Positions 35,414 to 45,554 of a stretch of DNA of 64,000 nucleotides are shown here, in pieces. The notes beneath the pieces are model-generated. The model saw nothing but the letters and a program-made list of their open reading frames with translations. It was not told where the DNA came from and made no database searches. This stretch comes from Thermomucor indicae-seudaticae (taxonomy: Eukaryota > Mucoromycota > Mucoromycetes > Mucorales > Lichtheimiaceae). Every line of letters starts with the position of its first letter. Positions within the stretch are counted from its first letter, which is position 1. The stretch lies in NCBI GenBank assembly GCA_000787465.1, contig JSYX01000098.1, positions 1 to 64,000 on the forward strand, written 5' to 3'. The translations under genes and the position numbers were made by a program.

Positions 35414-35573
35414 ATGCGGAAAAATCTGTACAATCTGTGCAAATCTGAACATCCACGGGACACAAGAATCAAATTCTGGTTTTTCATTGGACGTACCGAG
35501 TACCTAAAAGGTAGATTGGAAGACCGCTATTTGCAAGTTCAGATTTGTACAGAATGTGCAGATTTTTTCCCAT
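35414..35573. mobile_element. MITE-like inverted-repeat element
   Basis: Two 37-bp arms, 35414-35450 and 35537-35573, are inverted copies with 32 of 37 matching bases. They enclose 86 bp with no coding capacity. The arms share the AAATCTGAAC inner end. Size and form fit a small non-autonomous DNA transposon or a foldback element. I could not define a target-site duplication with confidence. Confidence 0.55.
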
Positions 35574-35591
35574 AGTGTTGGTATGGCAATA

Positions 35592-36327
35592 CCCGAGAAC
35601 TGGAATTTCATATTAATGCATGCCGACAACATCAATGAAGCCATGAACGTGGAACTCGGGCAAAGAAGGAACCACCATATGATTTAATATCATTGCTACC
35701 TTTTGCGTGCACTAACAAATGATTTATCTTTGCAGGGACTCTTCGAACGTCAACTTTACTGATCTCACATGGACTGCTAAAAGAAGAGCACAGATATTGG
35801 TAATGGCGCTCATGGCTTCTCAATGGGCAGTCTTGGGAAGGGAGAAAAACTTTTAGCGTCGTTTCTGATATTGAATGACGTGTGAAGGAAGTCTATCGGC
35901 TTCATCGATTTCTAATTGCTTAACGGCCACAGTTTTACGTGGCTGGATCGACATAATATGGAAGGCATTTTAAAGACTTCGTTTCATATGAACTTTGTAA
36001 AAACAGCACGCTCTCCATCAAAGATGTTCGTATCCCTGTGTGGAACAACTGGCATTATCCGTGCAACGTAGACGAATTCAGTCGCGACGGTAGTTGAGAA
36101 GGATATCCTGGCCCGTCCAAACTGCAAGCCAGCAGCGTCAAGTTCAGTGGTTTCATAGGAAATACAGACTGTCATCATGGTACAAATGCCACCATCTTCG
36201 ATTGCCCTTATGGCACACCCTGCACCGACATTCATGTTGAAGATCTTGAAGTCACAGGCCAAGAGAAGAACCTACTTATGTGTGCAACGCTGATGACACC
36301 GATAGTCTTGGAATTAACTGCGGGATC
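35592..36327 (+). pseudogene. Decayed GH28 polygalacturonase relic
   Basis: Pieces of one GH28 protein appear in order but in different frames: PENWNFILMHADNIN (35592 on), DSSNVNFTDLTW (35737 on), GNGAHGFSMGSLGK (about 35799 on), then VKFSGFIGNTDCHHG to VTGQEKN (36134 on), and CNADDTDSLGINC (36283 on). The HGFSMGSLGK block is the catalytic-histidine region of the family. Stop codons and at least three frame changes separate the pieces, and the N-terminal half is missing or unrecognisable. The order and spacing fit an exo- or endo-polygalacturonase that once worked beside the pectin methylesterases. The MITE-like repeat sits directly upstream. Confidence 0.72.
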
Positions 36328-36979
36328 ACATCACTTGCTAAACCCACTTGGCAAAGAATAGCAAACTATCTTTCATGTGTAAGTTATCCGTATCCAATAA
36401 AGCCTTTGAATCAGTTTCATAAATACAATTTGCCTGAAATGAAAAGTATGCTGTACTGTTTTCGGCTCAATAGATTTGCCGGTGAGCTCATTCCTTTAGC
36501 GGATTGCGTTATTTCTGTTTGCCTCTGGATCAATGCGACCGTGGTACGATTATCAAATCAGTACTTTCATTAGCCGAAATGAACCTGTCAGCATACAGAG
36601 CATTACGTGAAAGTCATGTATGCTATTATGTTTGAATGCAGTAAAATATTGGACTGGACATATCAAATTGCAAGACAAGCGCGCGCCAACTATAACGTAG
36701 CTGACACGAGCATTTGCATTAAGACAAGATCGAGCGTGCGAACTGATTATCTCTTATCTTCATGCGTTGCTAGGATGGCGTGATTATCAGAACTCAACAG
36801 CATGGATGGTCCCCAAAAAAGCTGATCGCGCCATTGTTGTCTGCGCATTGCAAAACAGCACCCAATGTTTCGGCACCGGGATATTTTTTCTGAAATCACC
36901 GTATTGAAAGTTATATATAAAGGGGAAGATACTCTTAGCTCTTCCTGATCAGCGATTTCTTATACCTAACAGCGAAACC
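36328..36979. other. Intergenic region upstream of the dioxygenase gene
   Basis: About 650 bp between the polygalacturonase relic and the TauD gene. No gene is seen. The promoter TATA is listed separately. Confidence 0.5.
36912..36921 (+). promoter_or_regulatory. TATA box of the TauD-type dioxygenase gene
   Basis: TATATATAAA 68 bp before the start codon, in a well-formed core promoter followed by a short pyrimidine-rich leader. Confidence 0.65.
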
Positions 36980-38503
36980 ATGGCCCCTCCAAACACTGAC
37001 TCCGTTGCCGTACTTGCTCAAGAAGTCGAAAAGATCGATCTCAAAAAGCTCGCACGCGAGAAAGGAAGATACCTGGTTTACCCTGATACTAAAGTAACTA
37101 TCTTCGTTCTATCGTTTCTGCGTTTGTGTTTCCACTAAACATCTCCTTGGTGTAGTATCCAGAAATCGAGGAGTTTACACACAACGATCCTGGACATCGG
37201 GCTGATCCAAAGAAAGCTTCCATTTACGACAATGCCACAAAGATATTTGACCTGACTCCTGACATTGGCACCGAAATCCATGGTATCCAACTATCCAAGC
37301 TTACCGACCAGCAAAAGGACGACTTGGCACTGTTGGTCGCTGAGCGCGGCGTGGTGTTCTTCCGTGATCAAGATATCGACGTTCATCAAGCTATTGAGCT
37401 TGGAAAGCACTATGGTAAGAATGTTTGCCTTCAATGCGCAAAGTGATCATCATCTTATATGGATCGTGCTTTATTACAGGTCCTTTGTAAGCTTTTTCTA
37501 GTGGACTGTCATTTTTCCCGTTCAAAAACTTATTGATGTTTATAGACACATTCACAACACTTTTGGTCATCCTCCTGGTCTTCCTCAAATCCATGTTGTT
37601 TACTATGACAAAGAGTAAGTAGTTGGGCGCCTTGAAGAATATTTACGACAAGACGACTAAGCATATGCGGACCATTTTAACAGGACTCCAAGAGAACTCT
37701 TCAACTACCGCAACCCTGGCGATGGTAAGGAAATCGTGACAGAATATTATGTGGAGGCTACCAGTGTAATACTGATTCGTTCCCGTTTCTAGCTTGGCAT
37801 TCGGACGTGAGCTACGAAAGACAACCACCAGGACTTACTCTATTGAAAGTTGACTTGCTTCCCCCGGTGGGCGGCGACACCCTGTGGGCATCTGGTTATG
37901 CTGCTTACGATCGACTCTCGCCAGCCTGGAAGAAATTCGTTGAAGGCTTATATGCTGTTCATTCTGGTGCCGAGCAAGTGGAAGAAGCACATCGAGCGGG
38001 TCACGTCTCACGCCGCAAGACTTACGAGTCGATCCACCCTGTCGTCCGCACTCATCCAGTTACAGGCTGGAAGGCCCTGTATGTCCAACCTGGCTTCACT
38101 CGCCACATTGTGGGCATGACCAAACGCGAATCCAAGGCTGTGCTTGACTTTTTGTTCAACCATATCGAAGCTGGACATGATTTCCAAGTACGTTTCAAGT
38201 GGACTGAAGATACAGTTGCGGTTTGGGGTAAGTAGGGCGAAGTTGTTGGTATTTTCGTCGTGATACTGACATGATTACTTAATTCCCATGCAGATAACCG
38301 CGTTACTAGCCACAATGCCATTTTCGATTACCTGGACATCGGCGCCCGTCACGGTTTCCGAGTGACACCACAGGTAATGCTATGAATCGCCACTCAGCTC
38401 AAAGCTGGTTGCTGACTTTCATTCTTCTTAGGCCGAGAAGCCTTACTTTGATCCGAACAGCAAGTCAAAGGCAGAAGCAGAGCTTGAGGCGAAGAAGCAA
38501 TGA
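36980..38503 (+). CDS. TauD/TfdA-family Fe(II)/2-oxoglutarate dioxygenase
   Basis: Eight exons (36980-37093, 37156-37414, 37480-37486, 37546-37614, 37684-37724, 37793-38227, 38294-38373, 38432-38503) give 358 residues. Exon 3 is only 7 nt; it is needed to read HYGPLHIHNTFGHPPG. The iron-binding facial triad is H166-x-D168 (WHSDVSYE) and H315 (TSHNAIFDY). The 2-oxoglutarate arginine is in GARHGFR. The family includes yeast Jlp1 (sulfonate/taurine dioxygenase) and related alkyl-sulfate or herbicide hydroxylases. A role in using organic sulfur is likely but the substrate is not shown. Protein is cytosolic (no signal). A cytochrome P450 lies 1 kb downstream on the same strand, with no evidence of a shared pathway. 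Confidence 0.92.
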
Positions 38504-39535
38504 GAACCACTGTACTTCTATTCTTGACATGTTATGCTTGTATCTTGTATATTCATCGATGTAATAAATAAGGAACAACGAACTGTAACGCTGAAATATT
38601 ATTAACTGAGGTTTGAGCTTGGGTTGCAAATTCAATGAAGCATTGAAGAAGCAGGTTGCACGGATATTCCAGTGATTAAAAGCTCTGGTTGTCCACCGTT
38701 ATGTTTTTGACCGTAGAAGTGACACATTAGATCCATTTTCTGAAAAGAAACGAACAGTAATGATGACATTATCCAGCAATTTAGCACAGAAGACGCCAAG
38801 CCCCACATCGAATCGTCCACAGTGGCTCGAATACTCGCGATTAAGCACGCATCCTAACGAAGGTAGCCGTGATCAAATGACACGTCCAAGCGTGGCTCAT
38901 CTTTTCTAAAAGCACGTTTTAGACCCTTTGGGACTTGGAACGAAGCTCGTTAACTTGATTCTTTACGCTGGATGCGACATAGTCAATTAGCTACTTCATA
39001 ATTTCTGTGGATGACGCATAGATAAAGACCACATGAGTCCACTGGGTCATCCGATTTTCTGACGGAAAATTGGAGAAACAACGTTTTTATTTATAGACTT
39101 TTTAGTGAATGATTAAGCCAAGAAGCCAGCCAAAATAACGGAATCGAGTGCTCCGGTAACTTGCGCATTTCCATAGTATAGAACTGGCTGAATCTGTTAT
39201 TTTGAAACAAATGTATCACCATAAAACTGGAACGCTTCGTGTTCAGCGAACCCTTGAAATGGACGCGTTGATCGCGGACTTAGACAACCGAAGAAAGCCA
39301 TGTGTCTCGGCTAATCCATTGTTCCTCTGTGTGTGGGTTTTTCGCATTCCGCTGGGAACCGACGATGCATCTGACCAATCGCTTCCATTGCCCCCAGAGG
39401 GAGATCTTCCTGGTAAAAAATGCTTCGGTATTGGTGCCGAAAAATGCCTGTTCATCGGGAAGAGCGGAGGGATTTAATATAAATAAAAGAAGCGTTCAGG
39501 CCACTTCTTTTTGAAAGAGAAACTTCGTCGTAACT
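38504..39535. other. Intergenic region upstream of the P450 gene
   Basis: About 1 kb, AT-rich at its left half. No gene is supported. The TATA element near its right end is listed separately. Confidence 0.5.
39478..39487 (+). promoter_or_regulatory. TATA-like element of the P450 gene
   Basis: TATAAATAAA 58 bp before the start codon. Confidence 0.55.
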
Positions 39536-41642
39536 ATGCTCTCCTCTGTTTTGGCTTCCTCCTCCCTGAAGCTGGATCAGCTTCAACTTCGAATCCCAGA
39601 CAATCTGTGGCCGACGAATAACTCGAAACAAACCGTTATTGGTCTATCCTCTGCAGCTGCATTAGTGACAGTTTTGACATATCTTTACCGTCGTTCCATG
39701 GTAAGAGATATACATATATTTCTATGGACATATTTACACATTGTTCTTACCGAGGCCCTTTCTATAAAGCGCGCTAAAGATGGCCCAATGGTCCCTTACA
39801 TGCTTCCATTCGTGGGATCGACGCCTGAATACCGCAAAGACCCGAAAGCCTTCATCGAAAAATGGACAAAAGAGCTTGGCCCTGTGTTCCGAGCATACCT
39901 ATTCGGAGATGTCGTAACTGTTGTCACTGGTCAATATGCTCGACAAGTCTTTTTGAATGAAGACTTCAGTTTTTTACTGGGTATTCATCAGGTTTGTAAC
40001 GAATTATCGGTAACACGATCAAGCGTTGGGCGACACTAAGATTATCTCTATATATCTTGCAGACGTTCGACACTCGTAAGCTTGCAGGTTGCTATTCGGG
40101 AGATATCCTACCAGATGGTGGCTTTGCTTTTGCTGTCAAGAAGTTCATCAATGACAGGATTGTCTTTTACACCAATCGTGTCATAAAACAAGTAAGCAGT
40201 GCTGCACCTTGGTTTATTCTTTCTGAGACTGAGATTATATTGCAAGATCCAAGAGGGAATGCAAGAAATTCTGGGAGACGTCAAAGGTAACCTCATATAC
40301 TGTCGCTTGCTTCACACTATACATGAACTTGACGTTTGTTTCCTGTAAATAGAACCGAAAGAAGTGGCCCACGTCTTTACGTTGGTTCAGCATCTTGTTG
40401 CCAAAGCCAGCGCCTCCGTTTTTGTCGGCACAGAAATATCCAAAGATCTTGGCCTGATCGACAGCTTCAAGAACCTGGTCATTGATATTGGATCCGAGCT
40501 TCGCCCCAGGCCCTGGCTGGAACCGTTTCCCTTGATCAACGTTTGGCGTATGTGGTGCGTACAAAATATACATCGACGGAAATCATATTGTTAGCTAACG
40601 CATATACAGGCTTATTGGCAAGACATCAGCACGGACTCGGAAGCATCGCTACCAGCTTTACAATGCGCTCAAGCCTGTTGTTACTGATCGCTGGCAGCAA
40701 ATGAGAAACAATCCTAACTGGGTTCGACCGGTAAGCTTAAACAGTGTGTCACTGTTGCCTTTATACATGAATGCTGATGAAAGGACCTTTATAGGATGAC
40801 GTGCTGCAGGACCTTTTGGAAAACTATGAAACTCCAAAAGGAGCCGACCCCATTTGGTTCCTCGTCGACTGGATTATACTCTTCGTTTTTGCAGCGGTAC
40901 ATACAACCAGTGAGAACACGACGATCATGGTGTATCGGCTACTTCAGAATCCTTACGTTATGGACGATTTGCTTCAAGAACAAAAGGAAGTCATGGCTAG
41001 CTTGGGACTTTCGGAAGACGACCCGGATGAGAAGGTCTTTACCCGATCCAATGTCAAGATGTTTCAAAAGCTCGACAGTTTCTGCCGTGAATCTTTCCGA
41101 CTCCAGAACGACTACCTGTCGCTGCCTCATATGTATACCGGCAAACGCGATATCATCTTGGGCGAAAAATGTGTGATCCATCCGGGTATGTTGCGGGATA
41201 TGACAACACTTGAAAAGGCGGTCTAGTTAACCGTTGGTCTTAGGCGAGCGAGTATTTGTCAACCTCTGGAAAAACCACCGTGCTGAGGATATCCAAAAGG
41301 TCGGAACAAAAGACGACTTGGAGACATTTATGCCATACAGATTTCTGGACCAGAACAAGCAAGCAACCAAAGTCGGAGAAGACCATTTGTCATTTGGCAT
41401 GGGCAAGCATGCTTGTCCGGTAAGCAAGCCTTAGTTATTAATAAAAGGGTAAAGAGGACTGTACTTACATATCCTTATCGCTATATTAACAGGGACGGTT
41501 CTTTGCTGTTAATGAAGCCAAACTTATCATCTCCATGTTGCTTCGTAGATACAAGCTCATTCCACTCGAGACACCCGTGTTCCCAACGGCAGAACGTATC
41601 AAGATGCCATGTGGGCGCTTCCTCGTTGAACGGAGAAAGTAA
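39536..41642 (+). CDS. Microsomal cytochrome P450
   Basis: Nine exons (39536-39700, 39770-39991, 40063-40191, 40247-40286, 40353-40554, 40610-40730, 40795-41185, 41244-41419, 41493-41642) give 531 residues. An N-terminal membrane anchor (TVIGLSSAAALVTVLTYLY) is followed by the proline region PMVPYMLPFVGSTPEY. The I-helix oxygen-binding region is AAVHTTSENT (326-335). The K-helix ExxR is ESFR (392-395). The heme loop is FGMGKHACPG with cysteine 481. All catalytic elements are present, so the enzyme should be active with an NADPH-P450 reductase at the ER. The substrate is unknown; the HTTSENT form is found in fungal families acting on terpenoids and in fungal expansion families. Exon 4 (40 nt) uses an AAG acceptor. 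Confidence 0.93.
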
Positions 41643-42364
41643 CTTGCGCACTCCTCCTAGGTTCGCGTAAAGGCTGTGACAAAAAATGTACTCTTCCATT
41701 CATTTTCATGCGAGACGAACCTTTATATTTCCTCAAAGTTCTTTATCGGTCCATATTGAAAGAAAGTCTTGCCTGAAGACTTTGTAATATAGTCTGCTTT
41801 GCATCTTTATCGTCCTTTTACACACTCTTATGGAACTTCATTACAGCAATTGGTCTACCTACGAGCATCAAATATATGTTTAACTCTGCACTATCACGCG
41901 TTACACAAGTTCTGCTGTGCGTACGTGGCAAATAGTTAGAGTTGCAAAGGAAGAGAGGTAGTTCATATAGACGTGGGATGTAGACCAGATGATGCACAAG
42001 GGCAACAACCTATATTCGTCTCTTCACCGCAGTACATCGAATACCCGATTAATGGTCGTCAACACTGGTGATTGAAGCAGTTGAAGGCTTTAAAACTGTG
42101 GAGATAAAGACGAACCTTATCTTTGTTTTTATGCGTAGACAGAATAGTAACTGTCGTCGGATGCGTCGAATAGACTATTCCGAAACGGCAGTTCCTTTGT
42201 TTACATTCTCTCATTTTCTGGGCAACCTCTTTTTTCCCTTTTCCCACCGCCTCTTTTCTCTTTCGCTTTCATCTTCGATAAAGCCAGTCCTTGCTGTTCG
42301 GGTGCTTTTAGGGACTGTTCAGCGCAAAAGAGAAAGAGAGAGAGCCGTCAGTCAGTATTACAGA
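41643..42364. other. Intergenic region upstream of the coiled-coil protein gene
   Basis: About 720 bp. The final 160 bp is pyrimidine-rich, then GA-rich, directly before the start codon, resembling the leader of the MFS gene. The frame is open back to 42068, but the ATG at 42365 begins the protein-like sequence. Confidence 0.5.
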
Positions 42365-45151
42365 ATGAAAAAGCTATTTTCTTCAAAAAAGTCGAAACGG
42401 AGACAAGGCGATTTGAAAATACCGATTCCGATGGTGGGAGGTACACAGAACGCAAAGCTATCCGAGTCCCAGGTAGACGCGTTGCTTACTGGACGACATC
42501 CTAAAGGAAAAGAGACGGTAAAACCAGCTTCGTCTATTTCAGCCGATACCCGAAGCAACCATCTGCTGTTGCCGGGTCAGTCAGCAGACACCAGAAACAA
42601 CAAAGTAACGATGCCTGCACGACGACCAATCAGTTCGCCTCCTGTTCTCGCGATGCCAAAGCCTCGGCATCCATTAGCGCCCGCGAAATCAATTCTTCGA
42701 GGCCACGAGTCGGACAAAACTCAGATGGAAACTGTAATAGACACAGAAGAAAACCATGGCAACAAAGACAATATCGCTCCTTTGTCGCCGCCCAACTGGA
42801 TCCATCCTTCATGTGGTGATACAACAGAACTCCTTCAATCCAATCAACTTCAGAGGCAGCAGTTGCTTGCGATGTCGGAAACATTATCCAGAGAAGAACT
42901 TACAGCATTCACTGGTAACGAGGCAACCTTTTTCTTGAAGCGAGGGAACAGGAAAGACTCATTCTACGTGACGGAGGGAATAGAACCGTCAATGGGTCTC
43001 CAGACAAATAAGGAGCTTTCAAAGATATCTGTGGCGAGCAGCAGCGAAGATTCCAACAGGCAATACGATTCAGCGCCACAATCTCCCGTGGTATCCGTAT
43101 CAAGTACCCAAACAACAAACAGTGTTGAAATCCACCTGCTAAACTTGCGACTTCCTGAACGCTCAGAAACAATGCTCAACACAACAGCGCCACCGGCACA
43201 GCCCACCACCATAACCGCAGCCAGTTTGGCTACGCCAAAACGGCAGGAGAAGCAAATCATAACTTCACGTTTGCCGTCTGCATCATCATCTGTCAACGGC
43301 ATCGTCTCGAGCAATAACTCGTCTAGTACAGTGAACCCCAGCGTCAATGTGAAGACCACGATGTCCTTGAGTAATGTTACGGAACAAGCCAAATTAGGCG
43401 TTACACCGAAGAACAATTTTCATTCTGCATACAAGCCGTCGTCTGACCCTCGTCGCAACGTATTGATGCAGGCTGATCCTTCTTCGTCGTCAGCGCACAC
43501 CGCTGGCCGGCCATGCTCCGATTCTGGATCTTCGTTTGATGAAAAGCTCGAGACGTTAAGACGACAAGTTGACCAGCTAAAGATGCAGCGCGAACTTGAC
43601 CGACAACAATGGATGATTCGCGAATCGAAGCATCGTATCTTGGAGCAGGAAATGCAGGAAAAAATTCATGACGCCGAAGAACAGCTGAGCCGTGCCTTGG
43701 CACAAAAGCGCCACTTGGAAAGGATGAGAAGAACAGAGGAGACGCATCCAGGAAGACGCAATAGCAGAGGTGCCGACCACGTGAGCGTGCCGAGTGATCC
43801 AGCTTCCTCATCTCAGCGTAAGCATGACGATGATAATGACCATTTGCCACCAGACGGATGGGATGCAACTCCACAACCGCGACGGCAAAGGTCAAAGTCA
43901 ATTGACTACCCGAAATCTCCTCGTTATTATGCTTACGCTGATCGACCAGCCTTGCACCAGAATCGGTCAGCGAGAAAGGATCGTTATGTGGACGAACCAC
44001 AAGAGCCTGTCGATTTTGGTGCTAGCCACAGATTTTCATACACTTACTATGCGGACGTGGACGAGTACGAGCAGGAAATTGAGCTGGATGAACAGAGTGG
44101 ATACTACTGCGATTATCATAAACCGCTTTCGGCGCGCCATCACAATTCTCGCTTTGTAGACTCTCGCACACCTCACAGGTCCAAAGCAGATGAGGAGCGG
44201 GAGAATAATGGTAATATGGCATATGACGAAGAGTTACCGGAGGAGGATGAGGAGAATACAGGTACACCTCGCGCGACTCGCAGCAGTATACGATCCAGAA
44301 ATTCATCCAATGCATCATCGTCATCACCTTACAGACGGTCTCGATCTGGCGAACCAGAACTGTCGGCCCGAGATCGACGTTCCATGATTGTGGACGGCGA
44401 AGTTCCAGTGCGACAAAGTCAAAGTTCTCGACACAATGGCCATGCAAGAAGGCCACGAAGCTTGTCCGCTCCACAGTCACCACTGGACTTCCACTCTGCT
44501 TTCGAGGAAGAGCACTCGGCTCCTTTATCAGAGGAATCAGCCGAGCATTATGCTCGGACAAAGGGAAGCTCTCATTCTCATTACACTGATGAATGGCAAC
44601 CATCTCCAGACAGACTTTACCGACGCCATCACCGTTTTCCGCGCCATCAGCTGCCGCCCAGACTATCCATGATGCCTCCCTTTACTTTCCACGGTTATCA
44701 TCCAAGAAGAGGAGCAGGGGCGAGGGCTCGTTTCGATGGTCATACCGCTATGATTGACCCGCGTATGCTGTTGGATGACGAGCTTGCCTATCTTCCGTTG
44801 TACCCTGGAGGTGCTCCTACTATGGCACCACATCTTATACCACCACCACCACCTCGAAGATCAGCGGCTGGATTTCCAGGCTTTCCAGAAGACTGGCCCC
44901 CCCCACCAGTAATACCAGCACCATTGCTGCCTCATCCGCCTTTACCAGCTGGTAACCTAGCAGCTCTTTATAATAGCCTCGGCCCTTCGTCTTCTATGTC
45001 AGAGAATTTTTCTCCTTCGGACCCTCTCTCCTTAGAAGCAGCAGTGCAGCAGCAGCAGCAACAACCACCACTTTACTCGTCGGGCTCGATTCGTCGTATC
45101 CACCCTTCCATGTACGTCCCAGAAGGACCGCCCTCGATGGGATATCAGTAA
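42365..45151 (+). CDS. Large disordered protein with a central coiled coil (unknown function)
   Basis: A single 928-codon frame. It starts MKKLFSSKKSKRRQ, a basic membrane- or nucleus-targeting type of N-terminus. A Ser/Thr/Pro-rich half follows. A coiled coil lies at about residues 390-460 (LRRQVDQLKMQRELDRQQW, then LEQEMQEKIHDAEEQLSRAL). The region after it is rich in Arg/Ser/Tyr/Glu. The C-terminus is proline-rich (IPPPPPRRS, WPPPPVIPAP: possible SH3 or profilin ligands) and has a short Gln run. No catalytic domain is recognised. The form suggests a scaffold linked to polarity, actin or signalling; that is inference. An in-frame upstream ATG near 42131 would add a poorly protein-like leader, so 42365 is preferred. 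Confidence 0.75.
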   Translation: MKKLFSSKKSKRRQGDLKIPIPMVGGTQNAKLSESQVDALLTGRHPKGKETVKPASSISADTRSNHLLLPGQSADTRNNKVTMPARRPISSPPVLAMPKPRHPLAPAKSILRGHESDKTQMETVIDTEENHGNKDNIAPLSPPNWIHPSCGDTTELLQSNQLQRQQLLAMSETLSREELTAFTGNEATFFLKRGNRKDSFYVTEGIEPSMGLQTNKELSKISVASSSEDSNRQYDSAPQSPVVSVSSTQTTNSVEIHLLNLRLPERSETMLNTTAPPAQPTTITAASLATPKRQEKQIITSRLPSASSSVNGIVSSNNSSSTVNPSVNVKTTMSLSNVTEQAKLGVTPKNNFHSAYKPSSDPRRNVLMQADPSSSSAHTAGRPCSDSGSSFDEKLETLRRQVDQLKMQRELDRQQWMIRESKHRILEQEMQEKIHDAEEQLSRALAQKRHLERMRRTEETHPGRRNSRGADHVSVPSDPASSSQRKHDDDNDHLPPDGWDATPQPRRQRSKSIDYPKSPRYYAYADRPALHQNRSARKDRYVDEPQEPVDFGASHRFSYTYYADVDEYEQEIELDEQSGYYCDYHKPLSARHHNSRFVDSRTPHRSKADEERENNGNMAYDEELPEEDEENTGTPRATRSSIRSRNSSNASSSSPYRRSRSGEPELSARDRRSMIVDGEVPVRQSQSSRHNGHARRPRSLSAPQSPLDFHSAFEEEHSAPLSEESAEHYARTKGSSHSHYTDEWQPSPDRLYRRHHRFPRHQLPPRLSMMPPFTFHGYHPRRGAGARARFDGHTAMIDPRMLLDDELAYLPLYPGGAPTMAPHLIPPPPPRRSAAGFPGFPEDWPPPPVIPAPLLPHPPLPAGNLAALYNSLGPSSSMSENFSPSDPLSLEAAVQQQQQQPPLYSSGSIRRIHPSMYVPEGPPSMGYQ

Positions 45152-45554
45152 CCTCCTAGCAATTCTCTTTGCGACCACTATTATTACTACGATTACTATT
45201 GCTACCGTCTCTGTACAATAACCATATATTGCTATTATCCTAAACAGCAACCCTTTTGTCAATAAACTCTTTTAGACCGCCTTTCCTGTCTTGAAGTAGA
45301 GGCTCCTTCTTTCCTAACTCATGTCCTTTGCTGTAACACCCTTTAAAGTTCAACCCCATTAACAATGTCCTTCTCATTGTCGGCATGACGACTGCTTTGG
45401 ACAAGTAACAGGCCACGGTTTCATAGGACGATCTGCAAAGTGTCAAAAGAGAAGCACTCATTATGAACCCGAGGTCGTGAGCTTCAATATATCGATTAGT
45501 ATTAGTTTCATATACTACAATGCTTGATGAGAAACGCCAAGTTGTCTCGTTTTT
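45152..45554. other. Convergent 3' flanks of the coiled-coil gene and SED5
   Basis: About 400 bp between opposed stop codons. It holds no supported gene; it should contain both 3' ends. Confidence 0.55.

Noticed and set aside
39202..39477. 91-residue + frame before the P450
   Set aside because: No domain, stops before the TATA element of the P450 gene, likely chance.
36980..41642. TauD dioxygenase plus P450 as a biosynthetic cluster
   Set aside because: The two are a kilobase apart with separate TATA promoters and no synthase, transporter or regulator alongside.
43401..44603. Several 120-200 residue minus-strand frames
   Set aside because: They are shadows of the large coiled-coil protein gene with no independent start, splice or domain signals.
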